From contig OZ345360.1 in the NCBI GenBank assembly GCA_977006965.1, forward strand, positions 2,914,001 to 2,978,000: DNA of 64,000 bases, read 5' to 3'. How positions within the stretch are numbered: the first letter of the stretch is position 1; each line of letters opens with the position of its first letter. Origin of the DNA: Phymatolithon calcareum (lineage: Eukaryota; Rhodophyta; Florideophyceae; Hapalidiales). The notes under the pieces were generated by a model. That model worked only from the letters and a program-made list of their open reading frames with translations. It did not search any database and had not been told where the DNA came from. The position numbers and the translations under genes are program-made. Shown in pieces: positions 9,151 to 20,300 of the stretch.

Positions 9151-11649
9151 TGCACGGCACGTAAGCTAAGAGAAAGCTCAAATCGCCGATACTACTGCTT
9201 CGCACAATAACGTCCGAAACGTCAGGAGGTCGAAGTCGAGGTCGATTCTTCTCGTGGCGTGCCATCATGCACCATTGCGGGGCTTTCTGTGGCTAGAGAG
9301 AAGAGCGTGACAACGTCAATAGTAAAGCTTCGATGGAGTCGTACAACTCCGTTCTGCACGACACGCTCATTCGTGCCACGCTGCATGACTCGAACGATCT
9401 CTATTTCCGCTCGCGACCAAGTGGGAGCGCGTCGCAAATACGTCATCACCCGCGCTGTCGCGATTTGTGCTAGTTACAACCGGCTGGGCAGGCATTCATG
9501 ACTGGCTCGCACCCTCGCACGGCCGCACCGAACCACGTCATAGTACGGATTAGCTGGGACACTGTGCGGCCAATGTTGCTGAGTCACGGGCCGTTCCAGT
9601 AGCGCGTCAATCTGTGGGTGTCATCCCCGGTGAGCTCGCGAATGGTTTTTGTCGTGTGCTGCATCGCAAACGCTACTGAGACTATGAGCAAGCTCGAACT
9701 CTAGTAGTTCATCCTAATATATGTCACTACCTTCGTAAAATTGAATTGCTTCCGTGGAGCACCTCTTTAGTTCCTTTTTCGCTCTTGCTGATCAAATTCA
9801 TAGATAAATTCTTCACATCGCCCTAATCCTAGCATAACCTCCACCCTTATTCCTCTTTCTCCGAATTTTTTCTCAAAACAAATATGGGCTTCATGATGGG
9901 CGCACCGTTTGCAAGTCTTGCCATCTCAGCGATCGATTGCGCTTGCAGCACTATCGGCGAGCTCTGTGACCACGAATATTGTATATTGTCGCACATATGT
10001 GTTCGTATTGGGCTGTTATGCGAATGCCGTTCTCAAGCCTTAAGGCTTACCTGTTGAAAGCGCTCAAAGTACTCTTGAGACATCCTTACCCAGTATCCGT
10101 AATGGGAGACGAACTTTGAAATGTGGGCAATCATGGCATGAAGCTTAAGCATGACCATCGGTTGTAAGAATTTGTGGCGATCTTGGTCTATAGCGCTTGT
10201 TACGGTTCTGTCGTTCGGACGCCATATAGCGGCCTTTGGCTTGTTCACAAAAAGAGAGCATACGGCTTTCCACTGTTGCAGCGTCTCTTCCGTCCACTTC
10301 GACTCGCTGGTGAAAACGAAATGGAGTCGTCTTTCGTTGTCCTCTTCGGAGCCAGAGTATAACCATTTCTCTTAAATCTGTGTTTAAGGTTCTCGTCACT
10401 GGAATAGCGTCTACAGCTCTGTCTCACTCTCCCATACAATCCAAAAAACATTATCACAAAATTTAGCCATGCGCTTCATTAGATTAGTACACGGCACTCC
10501 GGAAAGTGCTCCAGAATAGTAGTGTGGTGCAAACGACGCGACCCGGAATTGCGGGGCGACGGCTGATTGGTCCGCTCCGTAATTGCTCCTGACGGGTATC
10601 ATAACCCGTCCCATTTTTTGGGTTAACATTGATACTGATAGGTTAGCATCCCAGGTATAATTTTGATTGGTGTAATCACGTAACTTATTTTTCGGCATTA
10701 CAGTGTCGCCCGTGCGGATACATACCCGGCTGGGTGGCGCACGAAGGTAAACAAAACCAAGGTGGACCGTAGTGATCGTGCCTTGGACATTTCCCACATC
10801 GGGATATCCCTTACAGGTCCATCCACTGTGGTCCCGTGTCCCCAGGTTAACGCTTCCGCTTCGTTAAGCGAACGTTCTCCCTGATCGGGCGCGCGTACTC
10901 AGTATCGCTTCACTCCCCTTCTCTTGGCGCCCTCAAAGCGCTCTCTTCACTCTCCTCTCGTGTCTGGTTTCCCCCATTGTGATCCCCAATCAGTAGGGCT
11001 GACAGCCCCCACACTGGGACGCTTGCACTCTAGGCACAACTGCGTCATTTCGAGTTCTCGCTTACCGCCTTTCATTTGCTCTGCCATATCATTCTCGTCT
11101 TTCTTCGAGGTTTGTTTCGCTACCCCTCCTCGGGATCTACCGTTCGTTACGCTACAAGTAGCGCCAACAAATGACAGTGAACGAGCAAGTTTGCGACTGC
11201 AGGGATTGCAGAATCATTTCTGAACGTTTACAGCTTCGTTTTTAATTCTATATGCCGCCTATTGCGTCAAGCACGTCCAATAATTTGTTATCGATGCCGA
11301 TACGAATGCGAATAGGAGGAGGCACGATGCTGGTAGGTAGTGATATCTCCTCATTACCTCGCACAACGCCGAATAGATTAAAGGTTCCAGACTTTTGCCA
11401 ACGTTAATGTACAATCCTATCAGTCAGATCTTGAACTTCAGGCCTGGGCGGTAACGAGGTAGATGCACTGGAAATAACTTTAGTGTGCAATTCATGTATA
11501 GTGCAGTCCATTTATTCTCTTGGTGTTGCACGCCATGGGAACAGTAGTTTTTCAAACGCACCCGAGCTCCCAGTAATGGCATTGAAGACCTTGAAATTGC
11601 CCGGGAAAAGAAACATGACATCAAATATTTAGTGGTTCACAATTAGTCC
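9151..11649. other. Gene-poor region, no gene recognised
   Basis: Several open frames (for example 10411-10797 minus and 10924-11223 plus) show no family features. A short hairpin around GACGGGT/ACCCGTC lies near 10590-10610. The part at 10850-11100 is pyrimidine-rich on the plus strand. This may be old repeat DNA, but no long terminal repeats or polymerase motifs are visible. Confidence 0.35.
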
Positions 11650-11657
11650 GTGCTCAG

Positions 11658-12606
11658 CTATGTGCTGTATCTCTTTCGCTGTCTCACCAAAAACAATTTG
11701 AAAATCTTGAAACTTCTTATGAACCCATGCGCTTCAGCAACAAATAAAATATCTGTCGTTGCTTGCGACGATGTTTCAGACAGAAATTTGGCCATCAGTT
11801 TTAACGTCCCCTTTCCTGAATTTATATATAGCAAAATCAAAACAGTTTTGTCTCGATTTTCTAGTGGGATACATGGAAACTGGGGAGCAATCGGCCAACA
11901 GTCGATTGCGTGCAAATCTTCTAGATGCTTTGTGACTGCATCTAAAACCCAAACCTCATGCAGCCTACCCGCCGCTCCAAGTTCTTTGGCAAAAGAACTA
12001 TCCCCGGCTGAAGTGACCTCGATTCTTGTGAGTCCGTCTCCAGGATATAGATTCGAGGCATTTTGGATGGAAACCCCAAATTCGCTGCTCTGATTTCCTC
12101 AAATTTTGACAAGTCGCTCAGGTACTTTCTTATGAACTTAAAATCTCTGTCAGTGAACTTTTTGTGCAGCACAAGAGCTGTAGCATCTCTGGGTGACATG
12201 GGCATATGCAGACCCAATTTAGTAAATGCTCGCGCTTGTACACTCTCTGGCTTGATTAATTTCTGCTGCAACTTATGGACGTCATTGGTCGCATGCGAGG
12301 GTAATACATGCATTGCTTCAGCATTCTCCATGCTCAACAAGATCAGAATTTCTCTTATTGTCTGTTTCGCCTTTGTTGTTGGCGAGGCTTGATCGCACTA
12401 TAGTTTTGCAACTTTGCAGGATTAAGTACCACGTAAATTCTATCGAATTGAATTAGACAGTGAGCACTGGCGCTTTCCAGCTCATCAATACAGTAGTTTT
12501 GAAAGATTATTCTTGCTGTTAATACAAATTCACAGTCCTCTTCAGAAAGCATTTCGATTGTACTCAACGACTCCAGCTCAGTTTGAGATTGTACACCATG
12601 CTCCAA
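11658..12606 (-). pseudogene. Frameshifted ORF relic, possibly of a transposon
   Basis: Three consecutive minus-strand frames (12606-12355, 12340-11942, 11915-11658), each in a different phase, read like pieces of one protein. Examples are ESLSTIEMLSEEDCEFVLTA, then PMSPRDATALVLHKKFTDRD, then TVLILLYINSGKGTLKLMAK. The overall run and the interruptions suggest a decayed coding sequence of about 310 codons. The GKGTLKL phrase recalls uncharacterised transposon-associated proteins, but I cannot name a family. At least two frameshifts are needed to connect the pieces. Confidence 0.3.
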
Positions 12607-14207
12607 GTTGTCGGCATTCTAAGAAGGCTTGGATACTTGCGTCTTTCTCCGATTCGCATTCTACTTACTCGAACGACTACGCGTGCAAATACCTAAAGGT
12701 CTGCGGCCCTCAGCAAAGGTAGGACGCTGCCCCAAGATATCAGCTGCGTCACTCGGCGTTATAATTCGGCCTTCACAGTTGCATCTACTAAACCGTGGGG
12801 GATGCAATGGATCATCGCATTGAACGGCTGACAACCTTTCCTCCTGGAAAGTCCGCAGTCGTAAGTTAAATCGGGTGTATTCATTGTCCTATGCCCCTGT
12901 ACATGACAGTATTCTGCTTAAACTACTCCACAGAGCAGTATAAGCACGTTCCATACAGAGATTGAAGAACCTGCAGACCATTCTCAGACTTCTGGCCCTG
13001 CAGACAGTTGATCATGATTGGCTGACGAATCCGCCGACCACGTTCGGACGTCTACACGTACAGGCGTCTGGCCACGGTCGCAACTCTGCACAGCTCGGCG
13101 ACTACGTAAGGTTTTGTAGCGACAAGTCGACGATTCGTCGATATGCACACCCATCCGTTTGTGCACTGCACAGACACGCGTTAAGGCACGCTTGGGAAAA
13201 AATAAAGAAAAAATAGGTTCCGCACCGTTTGGCAGTGCGAATCTGGTATCATTCTGTTCCTCTCCTCAAGCCTGATGCAACCAGTATAAAATGGCGTTTG
13301 TTTCATTCTGGCTCACTTCCGAAATCAGGGAGTTTCAAATATTCTGCTGAAATTGTAGAGAAAAACAGTATCATAACAGTTCCCACGAATTTCCCCATGA
13401 TGCCTAACTGTAACAACCAAATCATGGTGCTGCAGTTAACTGCAATAGCGCCTTAGTACACTTTTGGGACTGGGCATTTCTGTTCCAACTTTTCCGCATG
13501 TCGATATTGGTCGTCTAAAAATGAGTCGCGCTGCTTGCCATGAAGATCGCACTTTGGCACTTTGGCTTGTATTGGTACACAGAGTTACATCAGCTCGTGC
13601 GGTCGTGATGAGCTCCACTTGTCCTTGGGTCATAACCGGCATCCGTTGTCAACCGAGAAGTCCAACCGATCAACCGCCGATTACATAGCTCAGTTGGTGC
13701 CAGGGCTGATTACGGTCGGATTGTGGACTTTCTGGTCCGCAAAATAAATAAATTTCTACATCCACATCCAGCCAAGGTCCAGCTCTTCGACCGCTTGGTC
13801 CATCCAGTCTGGTCTGACTTTTTCAAAAAATCCCCCCGAGCCGTTCATAATTCGTTAGTACTTTTTCGAAAAAAATCTAAATGAGTCCGGACCAATCACA
13901 TTGACCTAAAGATCCCATCCGATCCGAAATGGAGCCAAATCCAAAGTTTATCCGTATTTGCCCAGTACGACATCAAAAACAGAGTTTACACAAGTGCTTG
14001 TTAGAAGTATAGCGTACAGTTTCTTTGAAGAGGGGCAACATCGTGTGTTATATACGCTGCTTCCGTGATACATGTATGATCCGAACAGATCCAATCCAAA
14101 GCTTTTGTTAAATCCAAACTGATCCACTTCGCTTCAAATTTCTCAAGATCCGAATCCGATCCGGTCCAAATATATTTTTTGAGATCCATCCAAACAATTT
14201 CGCGGTA
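12607..14207. other. Intergenic, no gene recognised
   Basis: Short open frames only. Near 13900-14180 the sequence is rich in GATCC and CCGATC phrases (ATCCGAATCCGATCCGGTCC and variants), which look like a diverged simple repeat. I see no coding family, tRNA or element boundary. Confidence 0.35.
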
Positions 14208-14255
14208 TTGCACTGAATTTGGGTTATTCTATAGAATAACCCAAATTCAGTGCAA
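14208..14255. repeat. Perfect 48-bp palindrome downstream of thiD
   Basis: The 24 bases 14208-14231 are the exact reverse complement of 14232-14255, with no spacer. The centre is TTCTATAGAA and the arms contain ACTGAATTTGGGTTATT. It lies about 130 bp past the thiD stop codon. Perfect palindromes of this length are unstable and usually young, so this may be a recent insertion footprint or a transcript 3'-end hairpin. Confidence 0.9.
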
Positions 14256-14384
14256 ATAAAAAAATTTAGTATTTTTGAATAGGCCTGCCGGCCGTCCTGT
14301 TTTTTACAGAAAATCATCATGTTCTCGGTTGATCTTCTGCGTTGCAACGATGCACAGCATACAGTATTTTAATATTAAAAAATA

Positions 14385-15227
14385 TTAATATTCTCGGTTG
14401 ATGCTATGCATGTGATTTAGAACACCTTGTCCGTTGCCCGCGGAGAAGCCGGTGCGAATGGCGTTGAAGACGAATGTTTTCGCGGTCGCAACGGCAGCGG
14501 GAACTGTTGACCCCTTCGCGATCTCCGCGGCAATCGCAGACGCTAGTGTGCATCCTGTACCATGTGTGTTCGAACTATCAAGCCTCGGCTTCGTGAAGGC
14601 ATGATAGTCCTTGCCATCGAATAGAATATCCGTCGCGGCAGTCGTCGCATCCAACTTCTCAATCAGATTTGTTGCGTCATCTTCGATACTGTGTCCCCCC
14701 TTGATGAGAACGTATTTGCATCCCATGTTGAATATATCACAGCATGCCGTGCGCACATCGCGCTCAGAGCGAATTGTTCGTCCTGTCAATCGCCTGGCTT
14801 CTGTCAAATTTGGAGTCACTACAAGCGCGAGTGGAATGATGTTCGTTTTAAAATTCTCTATCCATTCTTCGCCACCGGCTAAGTCGTCCCCGCTTGTTGC
14901 CACCATGACGGGATCCACGATAAGCTTGGTAATATTGTACTTGCGAAACGCTTCAGCACATACTTGCACTATTTCACTCGATGGCAGCATCCCAGTTTTT
15001 ACAACTTTGAACTTCATATCCGAAAGAACGCTCTCAAGTTGCAAAGATACAAAATTTGCATCGGGAATGTGCACACCTTGTACACCAATTGTGTTCTGCG
15101 CTGTGAGCGCCGTTATCACACTTCCACCGAACACATTGAGCGCTGTGAACGTTTTCAAATCAGCTTGGACGCCTGCTCCACCTCCAGAATCTGATCCGGC
15201 AACCGACAGCACTTTGGCACGACCCAT
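14385..15227 (-). CDS. thiD: Hydroxymethylpyrimidine / phosphomethylpyrimidine kinase
   Basis: The 280-residue product phosphorylates hydroxymethylpyrimidine and its monophosphate, giving HMP-PP, the pyrimidine half of thiamine. It is a ribokinase-fold enzyme. The N-terminal substrate loop ([20 protein letters not shown]) is near residue 5, the conserved GM-L-S motif ([11 protein letters not shown]) is near 80, and the GTGC anion hole with catalytic cysteine ([15 protein letters not shown]) is near 230. Length and motif order match stand-alone ThiD. I chose the ATG at 15227 because the longer frame to 15236 begins with TTG. No plastid transit peptide is evident at this start; an upstream exon could supply one. 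In plants the same kinase is usually fused to thiamine-phosphate synthase, whereas here it stands alone. Confidence 0.93.
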   Translation of the reverse strand: MGRAKVLSVAGSDSGGGAGVQADLKTFTALNVFGGSVITALTAQNTIGVQGVHIPDANFVSLQLESVLSDMKFKVVKTGMLPSSEIVQVCAEAFRKYNITKLIVDPVMVATSGDDLAGGEEWIENFKTNIIPLALVVTPNLTEARRLTGRTIRSERDVRTACCDIFNMGCKYVLIKGGHSIEDDATNLIEKLDATTAATDILFDGKDYHAFTKPRLDSSNTHGTGCTLASAIAAEIAKGSTVPAAVATAKTFVFNAIRTGFSAGNGQGVLNHMHSINREY

Positions 15228-16047
15228 CTGTCGCAACCCGACCCGACTGCTTGGTAGGTAATGTAGAGGAACTTACTTTTGCAACCTCGGGAGCTCATTC
15301 ATTCGATATGATTTGCCCCATAAGTTTTCCAAGAAGTTCACCTTTGTCCGTCAATCGAGGTACTGTATCCAAATTTTATGACAACACTATGTTCACCATG
15401 CGGGCGCACACTGTTTTTCATCCCTTTGTGTGGCGGAGTATAGGGTCATCCTTGCACGAAATCCAAGTTTTCCTGTCTTAAAACTATCCTACTGTATTTT
15501 CTTTCAAAAGGCTACTGGTTGACTAGACCGCAAACAACCGATTGAAAGCGTCACGATATTATCATGATCACCCTCAGTTTTTGTCATGAAAGCCCCGGAA
15601 GAAAATGAGGTGTTCGCGAGCGGAACAAGTCTGCAAATCTCCTGGAAATCTAGTTGCTGGTTGAGATCGCTCGCTCGCTCGCAATTTTGTTCAAATTTCG
15701 ATAATCACGAAGAGATTCAATCTGGTAGGCAAATTCAGAAACTACCGACACAACACAATGTGGCCGTTGGAAATATATTGGTCCCCGAAATGGATCTCAC
15801 TTGCACCTGAGTGGAAACTCCAACCACCTTCTACACCGTTGAAGCGCCAGCAACCATCATCTGCCAACAGCTAAATTCACCACCTCTATTCCAGTGGCAA
15901 CCAAACCAAACTTCCCCTCTCACATTTGCCGATATAAGCCGATGATAGCCGCGGCACAGACATCTATCTACATTCCAGTTGTTGCGCAACCACCGCGGTT
16001 TCACGACCGGAGACAAGGGGGTCAAGCTCTCTCTTGGACAAGAGGCC
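15228..16047. other. Intergenic between thiD and the next ORF
   Basis: The two genes diverge, so this 820-bp space should hold both promoters. No TATA box or other element could be assigned with confidence. Short frames at 15251-15481 and 15586-15810 have no recognisable content. Confidence 0.4.
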
Positions 16048-16464
16048 ATGGAAATTGAGTTTACCAGCGACACTTCACCGCCGGGCAACATGGCAAACAA
16101 CCAAGATACCCCCCCGAACAAACCGGGGGGAACTTCGGCCAGGTCCAGATCGAAGCAGATAAGGTTTTCTTTTAAGGAAATTTCTGACCCTCATGCTCAC
16201 TCACCCAATGGTCCCTCAGTCGAAGTTGAAACCAGTCCTATCTCTGATGCCTCCAAGACGCCGCTTCGATTTGATGATGCCAATGCGGGACAGGATGAGA
16301 AGAACTTGAAGACGGCGGAAACTGAGAAGAAGGTCGGGAGCGGTGAACCGGAGCGCGATCGTGGTCGCCGCAAAGGACGAGCGGGTATTCGCACGCGAGA
16401 GAAGACCCCGTTCAGTCCCAGGACCTTCGATGATGTGACTGAGAATCAGATTGATGAGCAGTAG
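16048..16464 (+). CDS. Hypothetical disordered protein, 138 residues
   Basis: The ATG at 16048 opens a frame to 16464; the frame is open further upstream but only with a TTG start. The product is hydrophilic and low in hydrophobic residues, probably disordered. It has a basic patch (ARSRSKQIRFSFKEI), an acidic middle, and a basic stretch (ERDRGRRKGRAGIRTREKTP) followed by FSPRTFDDV. SP and TP pairs suggest phosphorylation sites. I do not recognise a family. It lies between thiD and the SWI3 gene, in the same direction as SWI3. The even composition across the frame makes a real small gene plausible, and an upstream exon cannot be excluded. Confidence 0.45.
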   Translation: MEIEFTSDTSPPGNMANNQDTPPNKPGGTSARSRSKQIRFSFKEISDPHAHSPNGPSVEVETSPISDASKTPLRFDDANAGQDEKNLKTAETEKKVGSGEPERDRGRRKGRAGIRTREKTPFSPRTFDDVTENQIDEQ

Positions 16465-17331
16465 CAGTGTTGTCGCTGCTTGAATGAAGCAATCTTTTCG
16501 AAGCTCATGAATTGAACCACAACAAGAAATGTGCTATCAATGGAGCAATACCCCTTCCCCTGCGCCAACCCCCTGGTGCTGCCCTATGCACTATTTGATT
16601 TGATTGCTTCCGGGCCTACGTTGGCACATGGGCTTGCTCTTGTGTGTTGACTGACTGATTTCTTGCTTCGCATCCTTTATAATGGCATAAGAAACAACGA
16701 TGTTTGGAACTGGTTGCCTACAGTTGTTTTAGAAACCTATTACTCAACTATTACTCTTTCTATAAGCAGAGGTTCATCCACTGTCTCTCAACTAAAACAA
16801 TTTCCAAACGCATCTATCTACACATTATATTCATATAGAGCACAGTACTGTAGTGACGTGAACGAAAAGGACATGACCGGCGCTTACGTCCGAATGTTTG
16901 CCGCGTAACGTACAGCGGAGCGGTCCTTTCCTCGTGCTTACGAACTCAACTTAAAAGTTGAGGTCTGCACAAACTTTCAAAGGGGAAAAGCTCAATTGAG
17001 CAAAAAACATGCGTGCCTCCAAGGAGAGAAAAATATTACGGTAAAAGCACGCAAAAGTTTAGAAATTATACGTTCCGAGCAGTGAGTTGTAGTTTCAAAA
17101 TTATTTTTGAAATTTGATACAAATCGAGTTTCAGGCTTATGATAGGACGCCAACTGCAAAACACTTGTAGGACATTCATCGCACACTGGCGGGCTTGCAG
17201 TGGTGGCGGCGTGTGGCATTTTTTGTTGACTCCGAAGAGGCAATCGATCGATTCGGGCCTAAAGAGCTTCTATTGCTCGAGCATGTTTGACGAGATCGAA
17301 GGTTAGTGCGCAAAAGAAGGCCTCTTTCATA
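16465..17331. other. Intergenic upstream of the SWI3 gene
   Basis: No coding family is seen. The last few hundred bases should contain the SWI3 promoter and 5' leader. A frame at 16663-16908 has no recognisable features. Confidence 0.4.
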
Positions 17332-20300
17332 ATGGCGTCGCCAAAAAAACCCGTGGTAACACGGAAAAGTGCGTACGTCAATTTGCAAGAATATGACGAA
17401 CCCAAAATGTACAACCGTTTTGTCGACATCGCAGCCTCCATTCGCGAGCGCGACGAAAATGAATTGGGTTTCAGTAGCGCTGATGCAACTGTTCGTCAGC
17501 TTTCGGTTCTCACCGGCCAAATTCGCAGTTTTGTGGAAACTGCTCTCGGACGTGGGTCGAACCCCAAGTTGCGCAAACTCACCAAGTTCCCACACAGAGT
17601 TTACTTTGATTATCGACCGCATGGCGCACTGGACGTTATGTTGTGTACGGTGTTACGCTTTAAATCGACGCATGAGTTGCGGCGGTTGGATTTTCAAAAT
17701 ATGGACAAACTGGAGTTCCATATTGACCTTTTGCTGCTGATTGAGAAAAATTTGCAATCCACTTCAAAATTGTCGAAACTCAAGCTTTATATCGCACCCA
17801 GTGTACCAAACACCGCGCATCCTGCACTGCATGCAAGTATTCGCAAGCGTGCCACAATGGTATCATCTGCGGCAGAGGCAACTCATATCATATACCCGGA
17901 TCCGCCAAATACCACCAAGGCGGAAACAGACGGCACTGACTTTTGTCGAACTCTCGAGGTCAAGAACGACGTTGCCTTCGTACATTGGTGGTATTATCCA
18001 GATTCTTACGACTCTTGGGTGGACAAGAGCGCTATTGAAGGTGACCCGGAAGAAGACGAACCGCACCGTGGCGCGTGGCACGTTCAGATACGTTGGCTTG
18101 AAGATACCGATATGTTCAACGAGTGGATGAATGAGATTGACTATGAGGTTCCCGAAGAAACCTGGCTTAAACTTAGCCCTGCCGAACAAAGCAGGGATTC
18201 TCCCGTCAAAACTTCCCAACGAACAAACGAAGAACGCGCACTTGATCGTTTGACGCGTGACGAAGATAGACATGCTTCGAAGAAGAGTAAGAAGAGAAAG
18301 CGCACGTCCTCTTCTAAGGACGATATGGATAACTCTCGCCATTCCTCCGACCGCCATAGGGATAGAGACCGGAATAGGGAACGACGCCGAGATGGAGATC
18401 GTGATCGCGAACGGCGCCGTGACCGCGATAAGGAGAAATCCCGATCTCGGAAGGAAGAGAGACGCAGTGCAGCGGAAGAGAGAATCGGGTCAAAATCCGC
18501 CCATGGGCATTCGTCAAAAGATCGTGTACGCAGGTCCGATGCTCGCTCTGACGGCCATTCGCGCGTCCGACACGGCGATGCTGGCGCTTCCTCTCGTCGC
18601 TCTGTGTCCCCAGGCGCAAGCCCCCGAAAGAGACCGCGAACAGCTGAAGGGGAAATATCTCGCACCTCCTCCGTCAAATTGAAACTGTACCTGAAACCTC
18701 CCCCCGGCCACGTGGTCTTTAGAACTCATGAGCGTAAGCGGTCGAAGCATGATGTGAGAGATGATCGTCGGTCTGGAAGAATGTCGGAATCTGAGGAAAA
18801 GAAGTCTGCTATCAAAGTTCGTGTTCGCTTGCCTATGAGCCGAGAATCATCTACGCAAGGAACCGCCCAAAAGGAAGTTGTTTCAAGAAGTCAGGAGAAC
18901 AGGTCCAGAATTTCTGGTGCTCTACCAGGGCCAAGTAGAATCAGGGAGAAGAAGGCTTCTAGTGTGGATGCGGAGCTTGAAGGAGCGAAGGAGGATTCTG
19001 TGCAGAAACGAGGAGAGCCTTCTTCCGCTGGAAAGCATGAGAAATCGGGGGTGCGTGAAGGTGATAAGAAAAGTGCCGGCGAGGAGAAGGATCGATCGAA
19101 ATCGAAGCGCAGAGACAGACGTCCGAAAGTCCCTGGTGTCTCGTTTGTTGAAAATGCGACTCCCATCCGTGAATCTGATGTCGGTCGTATTCGCAACATC
19201 TCGCTTGAGATACAAGAAATGGAGGAGGATTCAGTGAAAACTCCACCCAACAAAAAGGATGATGCAATGGATATTGAAAAATCGGTAGAGAAGAGTTCTT
19301 CTCCAGACAAGGATGTTGAAATGAAAGAGGAATCTGTTATGGCGGGTGAAGAAAAAGCGCAGGAATCAGAAGTTACCGAGAAGTCTCAAGAGGCTCCGAG
19401 AGTCAAGGCCATCAGTCAACAGGGGCTTCTTGGATCCACTGCGGGAGCCCCTATTATGGCTGCAGATATTGCGGACGCGCTACCAGCCGTTGTTGTGCGA
19501 ATACCTGCCCAGGCAAGCTGGTTCCGAATGGATTCTGTTCACGATATCGAGAAGCGCTCTCTAGCTGAGTTTTTCAATAACCGCTCCGCATCCAAGACAC
19601 CCAAGGTGTACAAGATCTATCGTGATTTCATGATTGATAGTTGGCGTCAAAATCCGGAAAAGTATCTTTCCGCCACTGCGGCTCGGCGACATCTTGCTGG
19701 CGATGTTTGCGCTATACTGCGAGTACATTCGTTCTTGGAACATTGGGGTCTTATCAACTATGGCGTACTACCTGAAAGTCGTCCTCATTTCAATATTGCA
19801 ACAGGCCCGTTGTCGTGGAGACCGAAACCTGTGCAAGTTGATCGTTTTACTCAAAGTGGAGGTGGTGTTCCGAAGTTATTGTTCTATGATGATATCAGGC
19901 CCCCAACCAGTCTGGGGGGACCAGTTTCTTTGCGGAATGCACTTAACAATGCGAAAGAGAAGCGTGCTACTCTCGTTCCTCTGGCGACAAGACAAGAGGT
20001 TTATGCAACCGCGTCCGCTATCAAACACGTGTGTGACAATTGCCAAAAGGATTGTTCTAAAATGCGATATGAATGTGTGGGTCCTGCAGATGTCAAACTA
20101 TGCGCCCTGTGTTTTGCGAACGGCCGTTACCCCAGCACTTTGTCTTCGCGAGACTTCGAGCAATTGACAACAGTGCTTAATTCCGAGGCGTACGATGGAA
20201 GCGTGTGGAGTGAGGTCGAGAATCTTCTCCTGTTGGAAGGCCTAGAGAAGCATGGTGATGATTGGAACAAAGTTGCTGAGCACGTGCAGACGAAGAGTAA

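Noticed and set aside
14385-15227. thiD as bacterial contamination
   Set aside because: It sits between eukaryotic genes and repeats with no bacterial operon context, so a resident nuclear gene is more likely.
14611-15261. 216-codon plus-strand frame
   Set aside because: It is antisense to thiD, whose motifs and length are decisive.
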